A stretch of DNA of 64,000 nt from Phytohabitans sp036906915 (lineage in GTDB: Bacteria; Actinomycetota; Actinomycetes; Mycobacteriales; Micromonosporaceae), in NCBI RefSeq assembly GCF_036906915.1, contig NZ_JBAKHX010000003.1:1-64000 (forward strand), written 5' to 3'. A program made the translations under genes and the position numbers. Positions 33,301 through 40,747 of this stretch are shown one piece after another (position 1 is the stretch's first letter; the number at the start of each line of letters is the position of its first letter). Under the pieces are notes generated by a model. The model searched no databases. It was not told the origin of the DNA and saw only the letters and a list, made by a program, of their open reading frames with translations.

Positions 33301-33587
33301 GCGGCGTCGTGATTCGTGGCCGGATGGACGCGGTGTTCGGGTCGCCGGGTGGGCGGTACGACGTCGTCGACTGGAAGACCGGCCGCCAACCGTCTGGTGT
33401 GGACGCCTCAGCGGCGGCGGTGCAGCTGGCCGCGTACCGGCTGGCGTGGGCGGAGCTGGCCGGCGCGCCGGTCGAGCACGTGCGTGCGGCGTTCCACTAT
33501 GTACGCGACGGTGTGACGATCCGTCCCGCGGACCTGCTCGACGCCGAGGGCCTGACCGCCCTGATCACCGCATTGCCAGCAGGATGA
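30342..33587 (+). CDS. adnB: ATP-dependent helicase-nuclease subunit AdnB
   Basis: The 1081-residue partner of AdnA has Walker A VAGAGSGKTETM (about 49-60), motif II VLLDEYQDTSHAQ, motif III GDPCQSIYGWRGAS, motif VI near YVAVTRPRRLLL and a RecB-like nuclease end with RGRMDAVF and VVDWKTGRQ (near 1008). In mycobacteria AdnB supplies the main translocating motor. ATG 30342 has GGAGG six bases upstream. The C-terminal four-Cys set seen in AdnA is absent. The stop overlaps the end of a convergent gene by 23 bases. It is most likely co-transcribed with adnA. Confidence 0.88.
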   Translation: MTATLFPVSHAEAGPRYTPHELARMLRLHPPTPEQAEIISAPVEPLLVVAGAGSGKTETMAARVLWLVANGYAAPDQVLGLTFTRKAAGELAHRIRTRLGQLVRRLGQEELLAGEPTVATYHSYAARIVVEHGLRAGFEPSARLLTEASRWQIVDLLVRNYTGDMTGVHFSPSTVTDAVLALSGELAEHLVTPDDLAAWTGRFYAEVQDRPGKVSAAVRDALARQQIRLKLLPLVRAYAQRKADFEAMDFGDQMARAAMVARDHAEVGEIERARYKVVLLDEYQDTSHAQVVLLRSLFAGGGKGRLSAGEHPVAAVGDPCQSIYGWRGASAGTLERFPAEFGGDQRSLTTSWRNRPEVLKVANALSAPLRESGAQVAELTAAARVDPRIGGAAVHCALLESYADEADWIAESMLRAWQVAAGMPDALAEQIPVEQRPTSAVLVRVRSQIPAIENALRVRGVPVEVVGLGGLLDTPEVRDVVCTLRVLADPTDGASLLRLLTGARWRIGPRDLVALYRRSRAIAAARRGLAPDQPELMPDRLDEASLVEALADPGPPQAFSAEGYARLRAYGRELALLRHRLDQPLPDLIADVERTTGLDVEVAVRVGADAGLARGHLDALGDVAARFARDSDGGTLGGFLAFLAAAEDEERGLSPGEVDVVEGAVQILTAHAAKGLEWDIVAVAGLTRGVWPGPARNSDHYLMGLGVLPFPLRGDSDGLPRLILDEAEDQRAVAQAVEAFNDDWRAHDEREERRLAYVAVTRPRRLLLCSGYWWGESVKKPRGPSVFLTEIRDRCQAGDGAVVAWAPEPTPDTANPTSEVVPSAQWPADPLGPRRPALTEAAALVRSFLADPPTEDSPWRREVEVLLAERERQARRDGPIEVAVPGHLSVSQLVTLRRDPQALARSLRRPMPSRPDPYSRRGTAFHLWLEQRYGAARLLDVDELPGAADEDAAPDEALADLQEKFLSSEWADRTPVEVEVPFATVIGGVVIRGRMDAVFGSPGGRYDVVDWKTGRQPSGVDASAAAVQLAAYRLAWAELAGAPVEHVRAAFHYVRDGVTIRPADLLDAEGLTALITALPAG

Positions 33588-33972
33588 GCGCGAGCAGCGC
33601 CTCCCCGTAGGCCTCCGCCGGCTCCGCTGCCTCGAACCCCCGCTCCGCGCCGTTGAATTCGACTGTGACCCGGTAGCGGTCGCCGACTCTCACCAGCGAC
33701 TGGAACGTGCCGCTGAGCAGCTCTCGCAACTGGTCTTCGCGCGGCAGCCAGATGGCCTCTTCCTTCTCGACGTCGTCGAGGGCCCACTCGGTGGTGCCGT
33801 TGAAGCCGATGATCTCGCCGTCGGGCAGGTCGTGGACTTCGATCGTCATGTTGCTGAGCACGAACACGTCGTCGTCGAGGTCGCGGTCGGGGATGGCGAA
33901 CCGGTCGCCGGCCGCGGGTTTCCACACGAGCCCCGCCTCGCGGAGCCGGGCAGCGAGATCGAGCGGTATCAC
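33565..33972 (-). CDS. Conserved-looking hypothetical protein (135 aa)
   Basis: The protein starts at a GTG (33972) as VIPLDLAARLREAGLVW. It contains an acidic middle section (DRDLDDDVFVLSNMTIEVHDL), GFNGTTEWALDDVEKEEAIWLP and a C-terminal ALLALILLAMR helix. The mix of beta-strands with a conserved-looking Trp/acidic core suggests a small globular domain. I recall similar proteins in Micromonosporaceae without a known function. It is divergent from the ArsR gene and shares a 76-base promoter region containing TGCAAA repeats, so that regulator may control it. Confidence 0.7.
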   Translation of the reverse strand: MIPLDLAARLREAGLVWKPAAGDRFAIPDRDLDDDVFVLSNMTIEVHDLPDGEIIGFNGTTEWALDDVEKEEAIWLPREDQLRELLSGTFQSLVRVGDRYRVTVEFNGAERGFEAAEPAEAYGEALLALILLAMR

Positions 33973-33999
33973 GGTTCCATCGTGCCACGAGCGCGGGTC

Positions 34000-34019
34000 T
34001 GCAAAGGAAATTTTGCAAA
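34000..34019. promoter_or_regulatory. TGCAAA repeats, candidate ArsR-family operator
   Basis: TGCAAA occurs at 34000-34005 and again at 34014-34019, and TTTGCA at 34012-34017 makes an inverted pair with the first. The stretch is strikingly A/T-rich. It lies 30-50 bases before the ArsR-type gene and between two divergent genes. Winged-helix regulators paired with MFS exporters often bind TTTGCAAA-like sites, so autoregulation is plausible. Confidence 0.6.
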
Positions 34020-34048
34020 ATACTCTTTGTGGTCTTACGGTGAGTGGC

Positions 34049-34627
34049 ATGGCTGAGCGGCATTTCGAACGCAACGTCCATGACGCCGAGACGCTCCGGG
34101 CGGTGGCACACCCGACCCGTTCGAAGATCCTTGGCCTGCTGCGATACGAGGGCCCCGCCACCGCGTCGGAGCTGGCCCGCCGCCTCGACGACTCAAGCGG
34201 CTCGGCCAGTTACCACCTGCGGCAACTCGCCCGGTACGGGTTCGTCGAGGAAGACCCCGACCAGCCCAACAAGCGCGACAAGCGGTGGCGCGCCACGTAC
34301 TCGATCACCACGTGGAGCCGAGCCGAGATGTCCAGCCCGGAGGGGCGCGAGATCAGCGACGCCCTCCAGCGGCGCCAGATGCTGCGCGCCGTCGACCACT
34401 TCCAACGCTGGATGGCGCAGGAGCGCGACCCGCGCTGGGAAGACAGCGGCGGCCCGTCCGACTTCATGCTCCGCCTCACACCGTCGCAGGTCGCCGCGCT
34501 CGACGACGAGCTGATGGCGGTGCTGGACCGCTATCGCACCGACCCGCCGCCCGCCGAGCCAGACGAGCCGGTCGCGCACATCTCCGCGTACGTCCAACTC
34601 CTCAACTTCGAGCAGTCACCGATATGA
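34049..34627 (+). CDS. ArsR-family winged-helix transcriptional regulator
   Basis: In this 192-residue protein the N-terminal 85 residues form a winged helix: AETLRAVAHPTRSKILGLLR, ASELARRLDDSSGSASYHLRQLARYGFVEE, and a beta-wing with KRDKRWRATY. No CxC metal-binding motif is present in the recognition helix, so it is unlikely to sense metals. The C-terminal helical extension probably carries the effector or dimer interface. Its stop overlaps the ATG of an MFS transporter (ATGA), a classic one-regulator, one-exporter unit. Such regulators usually repress the pair until a drug-like ligand binds. Confidence 0.88.
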   Translation: MAERHFERNVHDAETLRAVAHPTRSKILGLLRYEGPATASELARRLDDSSGSASYHLRQLARYGFVEEDPDQPNKRDKRWRATYSITTWSRAEMSSPEGREISDALQRRQMLRAVDHFQRWMAQERDPRWEDSGGPSDFMLRLTPSQVAALDDELMAVLDRYRTDPPPAEPDEPVAHISAYVQLLNFEQSPI

Positions 34628-35931
34628 CGCCGCTGACCGCGGCGCGGGTGCAGCGCCGGTACCTCCTGCTCATCGGGCTCCGGTGGGCGGCCACCGGCCT
34701 AGTCCTCCCGGTCAGCATGCTGATCTACGCCACCCGCGGCATCGACCTGCCGACCGTCGGGCTCCTGGTCGCGCTGTACTCCGGCCTCGTCGTCCTACTT
34801 GAACTGCCCACCGGCGGCCTCGCCGACCAGCTCGGGCGGCGCCGCACGATGCTGCTCGCCGGCGTGTTTCTCGTGCTGGCGCCGCTGTGCATGGCGTTCG
34901 CGCAGGTGTGGTGGCAGTTCGCGATCGCGGCGACCGCGTCCGCGCTGGGCCGCGCGCTGGGCTCCGGGCCCGTCGAAGCCTGGTACGTCGACACCATCCG
35001 GGCCATCGACCCCGACGTGTCCCTGCGGGCCGGCCTGTCCCGAGGTTGGGCCGTGGAGGCGTTCGGGCTCGGCGCCGCCGCCACGATCGGCGGGGCGGTG
35101 CCGGGCCTCGTCGGCGGGCTGGCCAACGATGGCCTGATCACGCCATTCTCGATATCGGCGCTGGGAGCCGCGGCGCTCGCGGTGGTGAGCCTGATCGCGC
35201 ACGCAGTGCTCATGACCGAGACCGAGACCGCGACGCGGTCGGGCGGCAGCGTCCGCATGGCCTTTCGGACCGTACCCACCCAGGTCCTTCATGGGGTACG
35301 CGTGGCGTGGCGCGAGCCCGTCGTGAGGCTGATCGTGGCACACGGCGCGGCGATCGGGCTGTTCCTGAACAGCGTCGAGATGCTCGCACCGCTCCAGTTC
35401 GCCGAGATGCTGGGCGGGCCCGAGCGGGCCGCCCTCGCCTACGGCCTGCTCGCCGCGGGCGCCTTCCTGGGCACCGCCGCCGGTGCGGCCGTCGCACCGG
35501 CGCTGTGCCGGCTGCTGCCGCTGTCCGCGCTGGCCGTGGCCGCCCTTGTCACCGTGGCTGGCGCCGCGGCGGTCGGCCTGGTCGGCCTCGCTTCCGCCGG
35601 CCCGGGTGGCTTCGCGCTCGCGGCCGCCGGCTACCTGGCTGTCTACACGCTGACCGGACCGGCGGGGCCGCTGGCCGCCGAGGCGGTGCACAACCGCGTC
35701 ACCGAGCGCGAACGCGCCACCCTCGTCTCGGTCGAATCGCTCGCGCTGCAACTGGGCGGATTCATCGGCGCCATCTCGGTTGCGCGGCTGGCCGCCTGGG
35801 CCGGATTCGTCACCGGCTGGCTCGCGGCCACATTGGCGCTGGTCATCGCGGCATCGCTCACGGTGGCTGCCCGCCGGGCCGAACGCAGAGCCGGCAAAAC
35901 AGGCAAGGTTCCTGCCTATGAGTTCATCTGA
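34624..35931 (+). CDS. MFS transporter linked to the ArsR regulator
   Basis: This is a 435-residue permease with about twelve helices. The loop after helix 2 reads GLADQLGRRRTMLLAG, the MFS signature. It differs from the exporter at 1.5 kb, lacking the NRDFxLLW start. The gene is translationally coupled to its regulator by a four-base overlap, which implies inducible efflux. The substrate is unknown. The C-terminal tail is basic (RRAERRAGKTGK). Confidence 0.85.
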   Translation: MTPLTAARVQRRYLLLIGLRWAATGLVLPVSMLIYATRGIDLPTVGLLVALYSGLVVLLELPTGGLADQLGRRRTMLLAGVFLVLAPLCMAFAQVWWQFAIAATASALGRALGSGPVEAWYVDTIRAIDPDVSLRAGLSRGWAVEAFGLGAAATIGGAVPGLVGGLANDGLITPFSISALGAAALAVVSLIAHAVLMTETETATRSGGSVRMAFRTVPTQVLHGVRVAWREPVVRLIVAHGAAIGLFLNSVEMLAPLQFAEMLGGPERAALAYGLLAAGAFLGTAAGAAVAPALCRLLPLSALAVAALVTVAGAAAVGLVGLASAGPGGFALAAAGYLAVYTLTGPAGPLAAEAVHNRVTERERATLVSVESLALQLGGFIGAISVARLAAWAGFVTGWLAATLALVIAASLTVAARRAERRAGKTGKVPAYEFI

Positions 35932-36007
35932 TTGCGTCCGATGGGCGACTGTATCAAGACACCTGTTACCGGATCCTGTCCTATGGGGGATTTGGGGGAG
36001 GGTGGAC

Positions 36008-36211
36008 ATGACCGATGCCAGCGCCGGGGCGGTACGCGAGATTCTCGTCGTAATGGCGCTCGCCGTGGTCGGCCTGATATTGGCGGTAGCCGCCGCTTTC
36101 ACGCCGTGGTACGCGGCGCTCGACGAGCCGGGCGGCGCGGCGGTCGTCGAGATGCACGCGCCGTCGATACCTGAGTCCGGCGCGGGGGCGGCGGCCGGCG
36201 GGGTGGGCTGA
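36008..36211 (+). CDS. Small single-pass membrane protein (67 aa)
   Basis: A frame of 67 codons starts at ATG 36008, five bases after GGGGGAGGG. It encodes one membrane helix (EILVVMALAVVGLILAVAAAF) followed by TPWYAAL and a short external or cytosolic Ala/Gly-rich tail. No family is recognised. It lies 25 bases upstream of a larger membrane-anchored protein gene and may be co-transcribed with it. Confidence 0.6.
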   Translation: MTDASAGAVREILVVMALAVVGLILAVAAAFTPWYAALDEPGGAAVVEMHAPSIPESGAGAAAGGVG

Positions 36212-36236
36212 GCTGGCGTGGTGTTCACTGGAAAGC

Positions 36237-37088
36237 ATGCCGGCGACACCTGACCAGCGACCATGGGGCGCGGGCACGGTGACTGCACTGGGCACCCCGG
36301 TGCCCCCGCCGCCCGAGACCCGGCCTGACGAGGCACCCGATCAACGCAATCGCGACCGTCGACGCCTGCTGTTCTTCGCGGGTGCGGCGGGTGGCACGCT
36401 GGTGATCGGGCTCGTGGTCATCCTGACGATGGTGCTGTCCGGCAACTCCGACCCGTTCGGCCACGACGTCGCAGGCCCGTCCGACAAGCGCCCGCCGCTC
36501 GCCCGGATGTGCCCGGCGCCTACCGTCGTCGCCGAGCAACCGCAGCCCGTCGACCCCGGGCCCCCGCCCGCCGGCCCGCGCACCGTCGACGCCGAGTCCG
36601 GCATCTCGTACGCCGCGTACGGCGCCCCTTGGGTGCCGTGGAACGCAGTGTGGAGCGCCGGCACCCTCGAAGTGCCGTACAAGGTGGGTCAGCATTTCAT
36701 CACCGAGAACTACAGCGGCGGCACCTACCACGCCTCGATCCTGTCGGCGGCGGTGCCGGCGGCCGACAACGACGCGGTGGCCCTCAACCTGGAGTGCCTC
36801 GGCCGGCAGGTGGCCGCCGACGTGCGCGCCGAGTACTATCCGCAGCCCAACCGGATGGAGCTTTTCCGCGACGAGCAGGCGCTCCTCGGCGGCCGCCCGG
36901 CGTGGGTGACGGTATTCCGCCTGCACTTCGCCCGTCCGGGGCTGAAGGCGACGGATGAGCTGGCAGCCGTAGCCATCATCGACGTAGGCAAACCCACGGC
37001 AGCGGTCCTCTACGTGTCGATCCCCGGCACCCACCGCCAGTTCGACCACGTGGTAGACGAGGTCCTAGCGTCCGTCCGCCCCACCTGA
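36237..37088 (+). CDS. Membrane-anchored protein with extracytoplasmic domain, unknown
   Basis: In this 283-residue protein a Pro-rich cytosolic N-terminus (PPPPETRPDEAPDQ) is followed by RRRLLFF and one helix (AGAAGGTLVIGLVVILTMVL). The remaining 210 residues lie outside the membrane. The outer domain begins after a Pro-rich linker and contains ISYAAYGAPWVPWN and PAWVTVFRLHFARPG. Two cysteines (MCPAP, LECLG) could form a disulfide. This architecture is common in Micromonosporaceae cell-envelope proteins without known function. The ribosome-binding site GGAAAG is weak. The 3' end borders an ABC transporter relic. Confidence 0.7.
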   Translation: MPATPDQRPWGAGTVTALGTPVPPPPETRPDEAPDQRNRDRRRLLFFAGAAGGTLVIGLVVILTMVLSGNSDPFGHDVAGPSDKRPPLARMCPAPTVVAEQPQPVDPGPPPAGPRTVDAESGISYAAYGAPWVPWNAVWSAGTLEVPYKVGQHFITENYSGGTYHASILSAAVPAADNDAVALNLECLGRQVAADVRAEYYPQPNRMELFRDEQALLGGRPAWVTVFRLHFARPGLKATDELAAVAIIDVGKPTAAVLYVSIPGTHRQFDHVVDEVLASVRPT

Positions 37089-37096
37089 CGGCCCTT

Positions 37097-37251
37097 CTTC
37101 CACCGATCGTGCGGCTGCCGGTCCCCGAGCTCTCCTAGATGGACGGTGCCGAGCAGTTCGGCGACGCGGGCCTTGCGTTCGGTCCTGGGCACACCGCCGA
37201 GCTTGAGCGGCAGCTCCACATTGGCCGCTACGGTGAGCCAGCCGCCGAGCG
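37097..37251 (-). pseudogene. Remnant of an ABC transporter ATP-binding protein
   Basis: On the minus strand about 50 codons resemble the middle of a MacB/LolD-type ATPase: LTVAANVELPLKLGGVPRTERK, then ARVAELLGTVHLGELGDRQPH. This segment normally lies between the Q-loop and the ABC signature. Walker A is missing upstream and the sequence diverges before the SGGQ signature, so only a fragment is left. It is evidence of a lost transporter at this site. Confidence 0.65.
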
Positions 37252-37332
37252 AGTATCCCTACTTGTTCGGTAGGTCCAGTGGATTAGATCGGATATCCGC
37301 CTGTCAAGAGGGGGTGTGGCAACATACGCCGA

Positions 37333-38117
37333 ATGAGCGCCCGGGGCTGGCTTCTGCTCGCATTCGCCTTGTTCACGGCCGTTTCGGGGCCGGGGTCCTG
37401 TTCGGCTCGCCGCTCCTGCCGTCGTCCGGGCTCCTCGCCTGGGCGGCGCTGTGCGGATACGTGCTGGTAGCCGGGCGCGGCGCATCGGTGGCCGTCAGGG
37501 TCGCGCTCGGCGCTGGCCTGCTCGCTTTCGCGGGACTCGAACTCATCGACTATCAGGTCCCGCTGGAGCGCACGACCAGTCTCGTGGCCGCTCTCCGCGC
37601 GGGCCTGCGGGAGATCGGTCCGCTGATGATCGGGTACGCGTGCCTTACGGTCGCCGGGTTCGCGCTGGCGCGCGCCGGACGGCTCACCCGGGCGGGCGCG
37701 GTCATCGTGATGGGCGGCGTGGCCTGCGCGGTCGGGTATGCGGTACTCGAACTGTGGAGCCATGCCGACGGCGAGGGCGAGTGGCTCGGGTACCCGAGCA
37801 GCCTGGTGCTGCCCGCGAGCCTTGCCACGGCCGCCTTCGTGGCGGCGGGGCGCGCGGTGGCCCACAAGGTCACCTGCGCCGGCCTGATCTTGATCGGGTT
37901 CGCGGCGATGGCGCTGTACGACGGCGCCCTCTCGCACATGGCGCTCTGGCAACCCGTGGAAGCGGACGCCTTCCTCCAACCCGGCTACATGTTTTCTCTC
38001 GCCCGTCCGGCTGATCCGGTTAGCACCCGGGAGGCGTTCGGTTCCGTGCTGCCACTGGCCATCGCGGCGCTCGTCACGGTCGGATGTCTGCGCCGGGTGG
38101 GGCGCGCCACGGGCTGA
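37333..38117 (+). pseudogene. Polytopic membrane protein with probable N-terminal frameshift
   Basis: An ATG at 37333 opens MSARGWLLLAFALFTAVS, a good first membrane helix. The natural continuation (GAGVLFGSPLLPSSGLLAW and six or seven more helices to the TGA at 38115) is in the frame one base off. The switch falls near a run of four Gs at 37386-37389, as expected for a one-base deletion or a sequencing slip. Read through the shift, the protein would be about 260 residues with eight helices. Without it, translation could start at GTG 37314, giving an awkward soluble N-terminus. No family is recognised. Confidence 0.6.
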
Positions 38118-38134
38118 CGCGCTACTGTCGCCGT

Positions 38135-39442
38135 GTGGCGCCGAGATCAAGGATTCCAGCGACGAAGTACCCCGTCGAGCGGCGCACGCTCGACAACGGC
38201 CTGCGGGTGGTGCTGGCCCCCGATCGCAGCGCCCCGGTGATCGGTGTGGCGGTCGTCTACGACGTCGGCATCCGGTCCGAGCCGGAGGGGCGCACAGGTT
38301 TCGCGCACCTTTTCGAGCACCTGATGTTTCAGGGTTCGGAAAACCTCGAGAAACTAGCGCATTTCCGTCATGTGCAGGGTTCCGGAGGCACCTTCAACGG
38401 TTCCACGCACCTGGACTACACGGACTACTTCGAGACGCTCCCGAGCAACGCGCTGGAGCGGGCGCTCTTTCTCGAAGCCGACCGCATGCGCGGCCCTCGG
38501 CTGACCGAGGAGAACCTGCGCAACCAGGTCGACGTGGTCAAGGAAGAGATCCGTGTCAACGTGCTCAACCGGCCGTACGGTGGCTTCCCCTGGCTGAAGC
38601 TGCCGCCGGTCATGTTCGACACGTTCGCCAACGCGCACGACGGATACGGCTCGTTCGACGACCTTGAGAGCGCGACCGTCAGCGACGCGGCCGAGTTCTT
38701 CGACCGGTACTACGCCTGCGGCAACGCGGTGCTGTCGGTCGCCGGCGACGTCGACCTCGACGAGGCGATGACGCTGATCGAGCGGCACTTCGGCGACGTG
38801 CCCGCGCGCCCGGCTCCGCAGCGGCCCAGCTTCGCCGAGCCCGACCTGACCGCCGAGCGCCGCGAGTCGTACACCGACCCGCTCGCGCCGCTGCCCGCGG
38901 TGGCCGCCGGCTGGCGGATTCCGGACCCGGTGAACGACTTCGCGGCCTACCTGCCCTACGTGGTGCTCGCCGAGGTGCTCACCGACGGCGACGCGTCCCG
39001 CCTCGTCGAGCGCCTGGTGCTGCGCGACCGCACGGTCACCAGCGTCGGCGGATACATCGGCTTCCTGGGCGAGGCGTACGAGGTGCGCGACCCCACCGCG
39101 TTCCTGCTCCAGGCGCACCTGCCACCCGGCGGCGACTCCGACAAGGTGATGCGCACGATCGACGAGGAGCTCGACCGGCTGGCCGCCGACGGCCTCGCCG
39201 ACGGTGAACTGGCCCGCACCCAGGCGCGGATGGCCACCCACCTGCTGCGCGACACCGACGCGGTGCTCGGGCGGGCGCTGCGGATGGCGGTACTGGAGCA
39301 GCAGCGGGGCGAGCCGGCGCTGCTCAACGAGCTGCCCCGGCTGGTGGGCGAGGTCACAGAGGCGCAGGTCCGGGAGGCGGCCGCCGCGCTGCGCCCGCAG
39401 CGCCGCGCATCCATCGAAGTCGTACCGGGAGCGGGCGCATGA
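38135..39442 (+). CDS. M16-family zinc metallopeptidase, catalytic subunit
   Basis: The 435-residue protein has the inverted zinc motif HLFEH (about residues 58-62) in GFAHLFEHLMFQGSENL, and the distal glutamate in QVDVVKEEIR. Two M16 halves are present. Bacterial M16B enzymes like this one degrade peptides and usually work as a pair with a non-catalytic partner, which follows here in a four-base overlap. No signal peptide is seen, so it is probably cytoplasmic. GTG 38135 starts VAPRSRIPATKYPVERRTLDNGL, the usual N-terminal strand just after a short leader. Confidence 0.9.
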   Translation: MAPRSRIPATKYPVERRTLDNGLRVVLAPDRSAPVIGVAVVYDVGIRSEPEGRTGFAHLFEHLMFQGSENLEKLAHFRHVQGSGGTFNGSTHLDYTDYFETLPSNALERALFLEADRMRGPRLTEENLRNQVDVVKEEIRVNVLNRPYGGFPWLKLPPVMFDTFANAHDGYGSFDDLESATVSDAAEFFDRYYACGNAVLSVAGDVDLDEAMTLIERHFGDVPARPAPQRPSFAEPDLTAERRESYTDPLAPLPAVAAGWRIPDPVNDFAAYLPYVVLAEVLTDGDASRLVERLVLRDRTVTSVGGYIGFLGEAYEVRDPTAFLLQAHLPPGGDSDKVMRTIDEELDRLAADGLADGELARTQARMATHLLRDTDAVLGRALRMAVLEQQRGEPALLNELPRLVGEVTEAQVREAAAALRPQRRASIEVVPGAGA

Positions 39443-40746
39443 AGACTCTGCCGGACCTCGGTCCCACGAAAAAGCTCAAGCTGCCCAAGGAGACCGAGCG
39501 CAAACTCACCAACGGGCTGACCGTGCTGGCGATCCGGCGACCCGCGGTGCCGCTGGTCGAGGTGCGGCTGCGGGTGCCGTTCGGGCGGGCCAACCTGGCG
39601 CGGGCCGCGCTGCTGTCCCAGACGCTGTTCTCCGGCACCGCCGACAAGTCCACTGTAGAGATCGCCGCCGAGCTTCAGTCGGTGGGCGGTGGGCTCTCCG
39701 CGGGCGTCGACCCTGACCGGCTGATGGTCAGCGGCAACGGGCTCGTGTCGGGCCTCGACCGGCTGCTGGAAGTGCTCGCCGAGGTGCTCACCGGCGCGGC
39801 GTTCCCGGCCGACGAGGTGTCCACCGAGCGCAGCCGGCTGATCGACCACATCCAGGTCGCGCAGAGCCAGCCGTCGCACCTGGCCCGCGTCGCGTTGCTC
39901 AAGCGCATGTACGGCAAGCACCCGTACGCGGTGCAGACGCCCGAGGCGGAGCAGGTGCGCGGGGTGCGGCCGGCGCAGCTCCGGGCGCTGCACGGCGAGC
40001 GGCTGCACCCGGCCGGCGCGACGCTCGTCCTGGTCGGCGACATCAACCCGGAAAGGGCTATCGACGCCGCCGAGAAGGCGCTCGGCACGTGGAACGGCGG
40101 CGGCAAGCAGGCCGACCTGCCGCCCGTGCCCGAGCTGGTGCCGGGCCCGCTGACGCTGGTCGACCGGCCGGGCGCGGTGCAGTCGTCGCTGCGGATGGCG
40201 CTTCCGGCGGTCCGGCGCACGCACGAAGACCACGCGGTGCTCCAACTCGCCAATCTGATCTTCGGCGGGTACTTCTCGTCGCGCTGGGTGGAGAACATCC
40301 GCGAAGACAAGGGCTACACGTACGGGCCTAACTCGGGAATCGAGCACTCGGAAGCCGGCTCCGCCCTGATCGTCTCCGCCGAGGTGGCTACCGAGGTCAC
40401 CGGCCCGGCGCTGCTGGAGACGTTCTACGAGCTGGGCCGGCTGGCCTCGCTCCCGCCCAAGGACGAGGAGCTGGAGCAGGCCCGGCAGTACGCGCTCGGC
40501 ACCCTCCAACTCGGCATGTCGACCCAGGCGGGGCTGGCCAGCCTCGCCAGCACGTACGCCGGCTCCGGGCTGCGGCTGAGCTACCTGGCTGAGCACGCGA
40601 CACGGCTGGCCAAGGCGAGCCGCGACGACGTGGCCGCGGCCGCGGCGCAGTACCTGGCGCCGAGCCAGGCGGTCACCGTGCTGCTCGGCGACGCGAGCAA
40701 GGTCGAGCAGCCGCTGCGCGCGTTGACCGCGGTCGAACGGGCCTGA
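39439..40746 (+). CDS. M16-family peptidase-like partner, non-catalytic subunit
   Basis: This 435-residue M16-fold protein lacks the HxxEH motif: the equivalent stretch reads RAALLSQTLFSGTADKS. It keeps the C-terminal R/Y-type substrate pocket region (WVENIREDKGYTYGPNSGIEH) that partners use to complete the active site. Start and stop of the catalytic gene overlap as ATGA, so the two subunits are produced together at similar amounts. This division of labour is known for mitochondrial processing peptidase and several bacterial M16B pairs. Confidence 0.88.
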   Translation: MKTLPDLGPTKKLKLPKETERKLTNGLTVLAIRRPAVPLVEVRLRVPFGRANLARAALLSQTLFSGTADKSTVEIAAELQSVGGGLSAGVDPDRLMVSGNGLVSGLDRLLEVLAEVLTGAAFPADEVSTERSRLIDHIQVAQSQPSHLARVALLKRMYGKHPYAVQTPEAEQVRGVRPAQLRALHGERLHPAGATLVLVGDINPERAIDAAEKALGTWNGGGKQADLPPVPELVPGPLTLVDRPGAVQSSLRMALPAVRRTHEDHAVLQLANLIFGGYFSSRWVENIREDKGYTYGPNSGIEHSEAGSALIVSAEVATEVTGPALLETFYELGRLASLPPKDEELEQARQYALGTLQLGMSTQAGLASLASTYAGSGLRLSYLAEHATRLAKASRDDVAAAAAQYLAPSQAVTVLLGDASKVEQPLRALTAVERA

Positions 40747-40747
40747 C

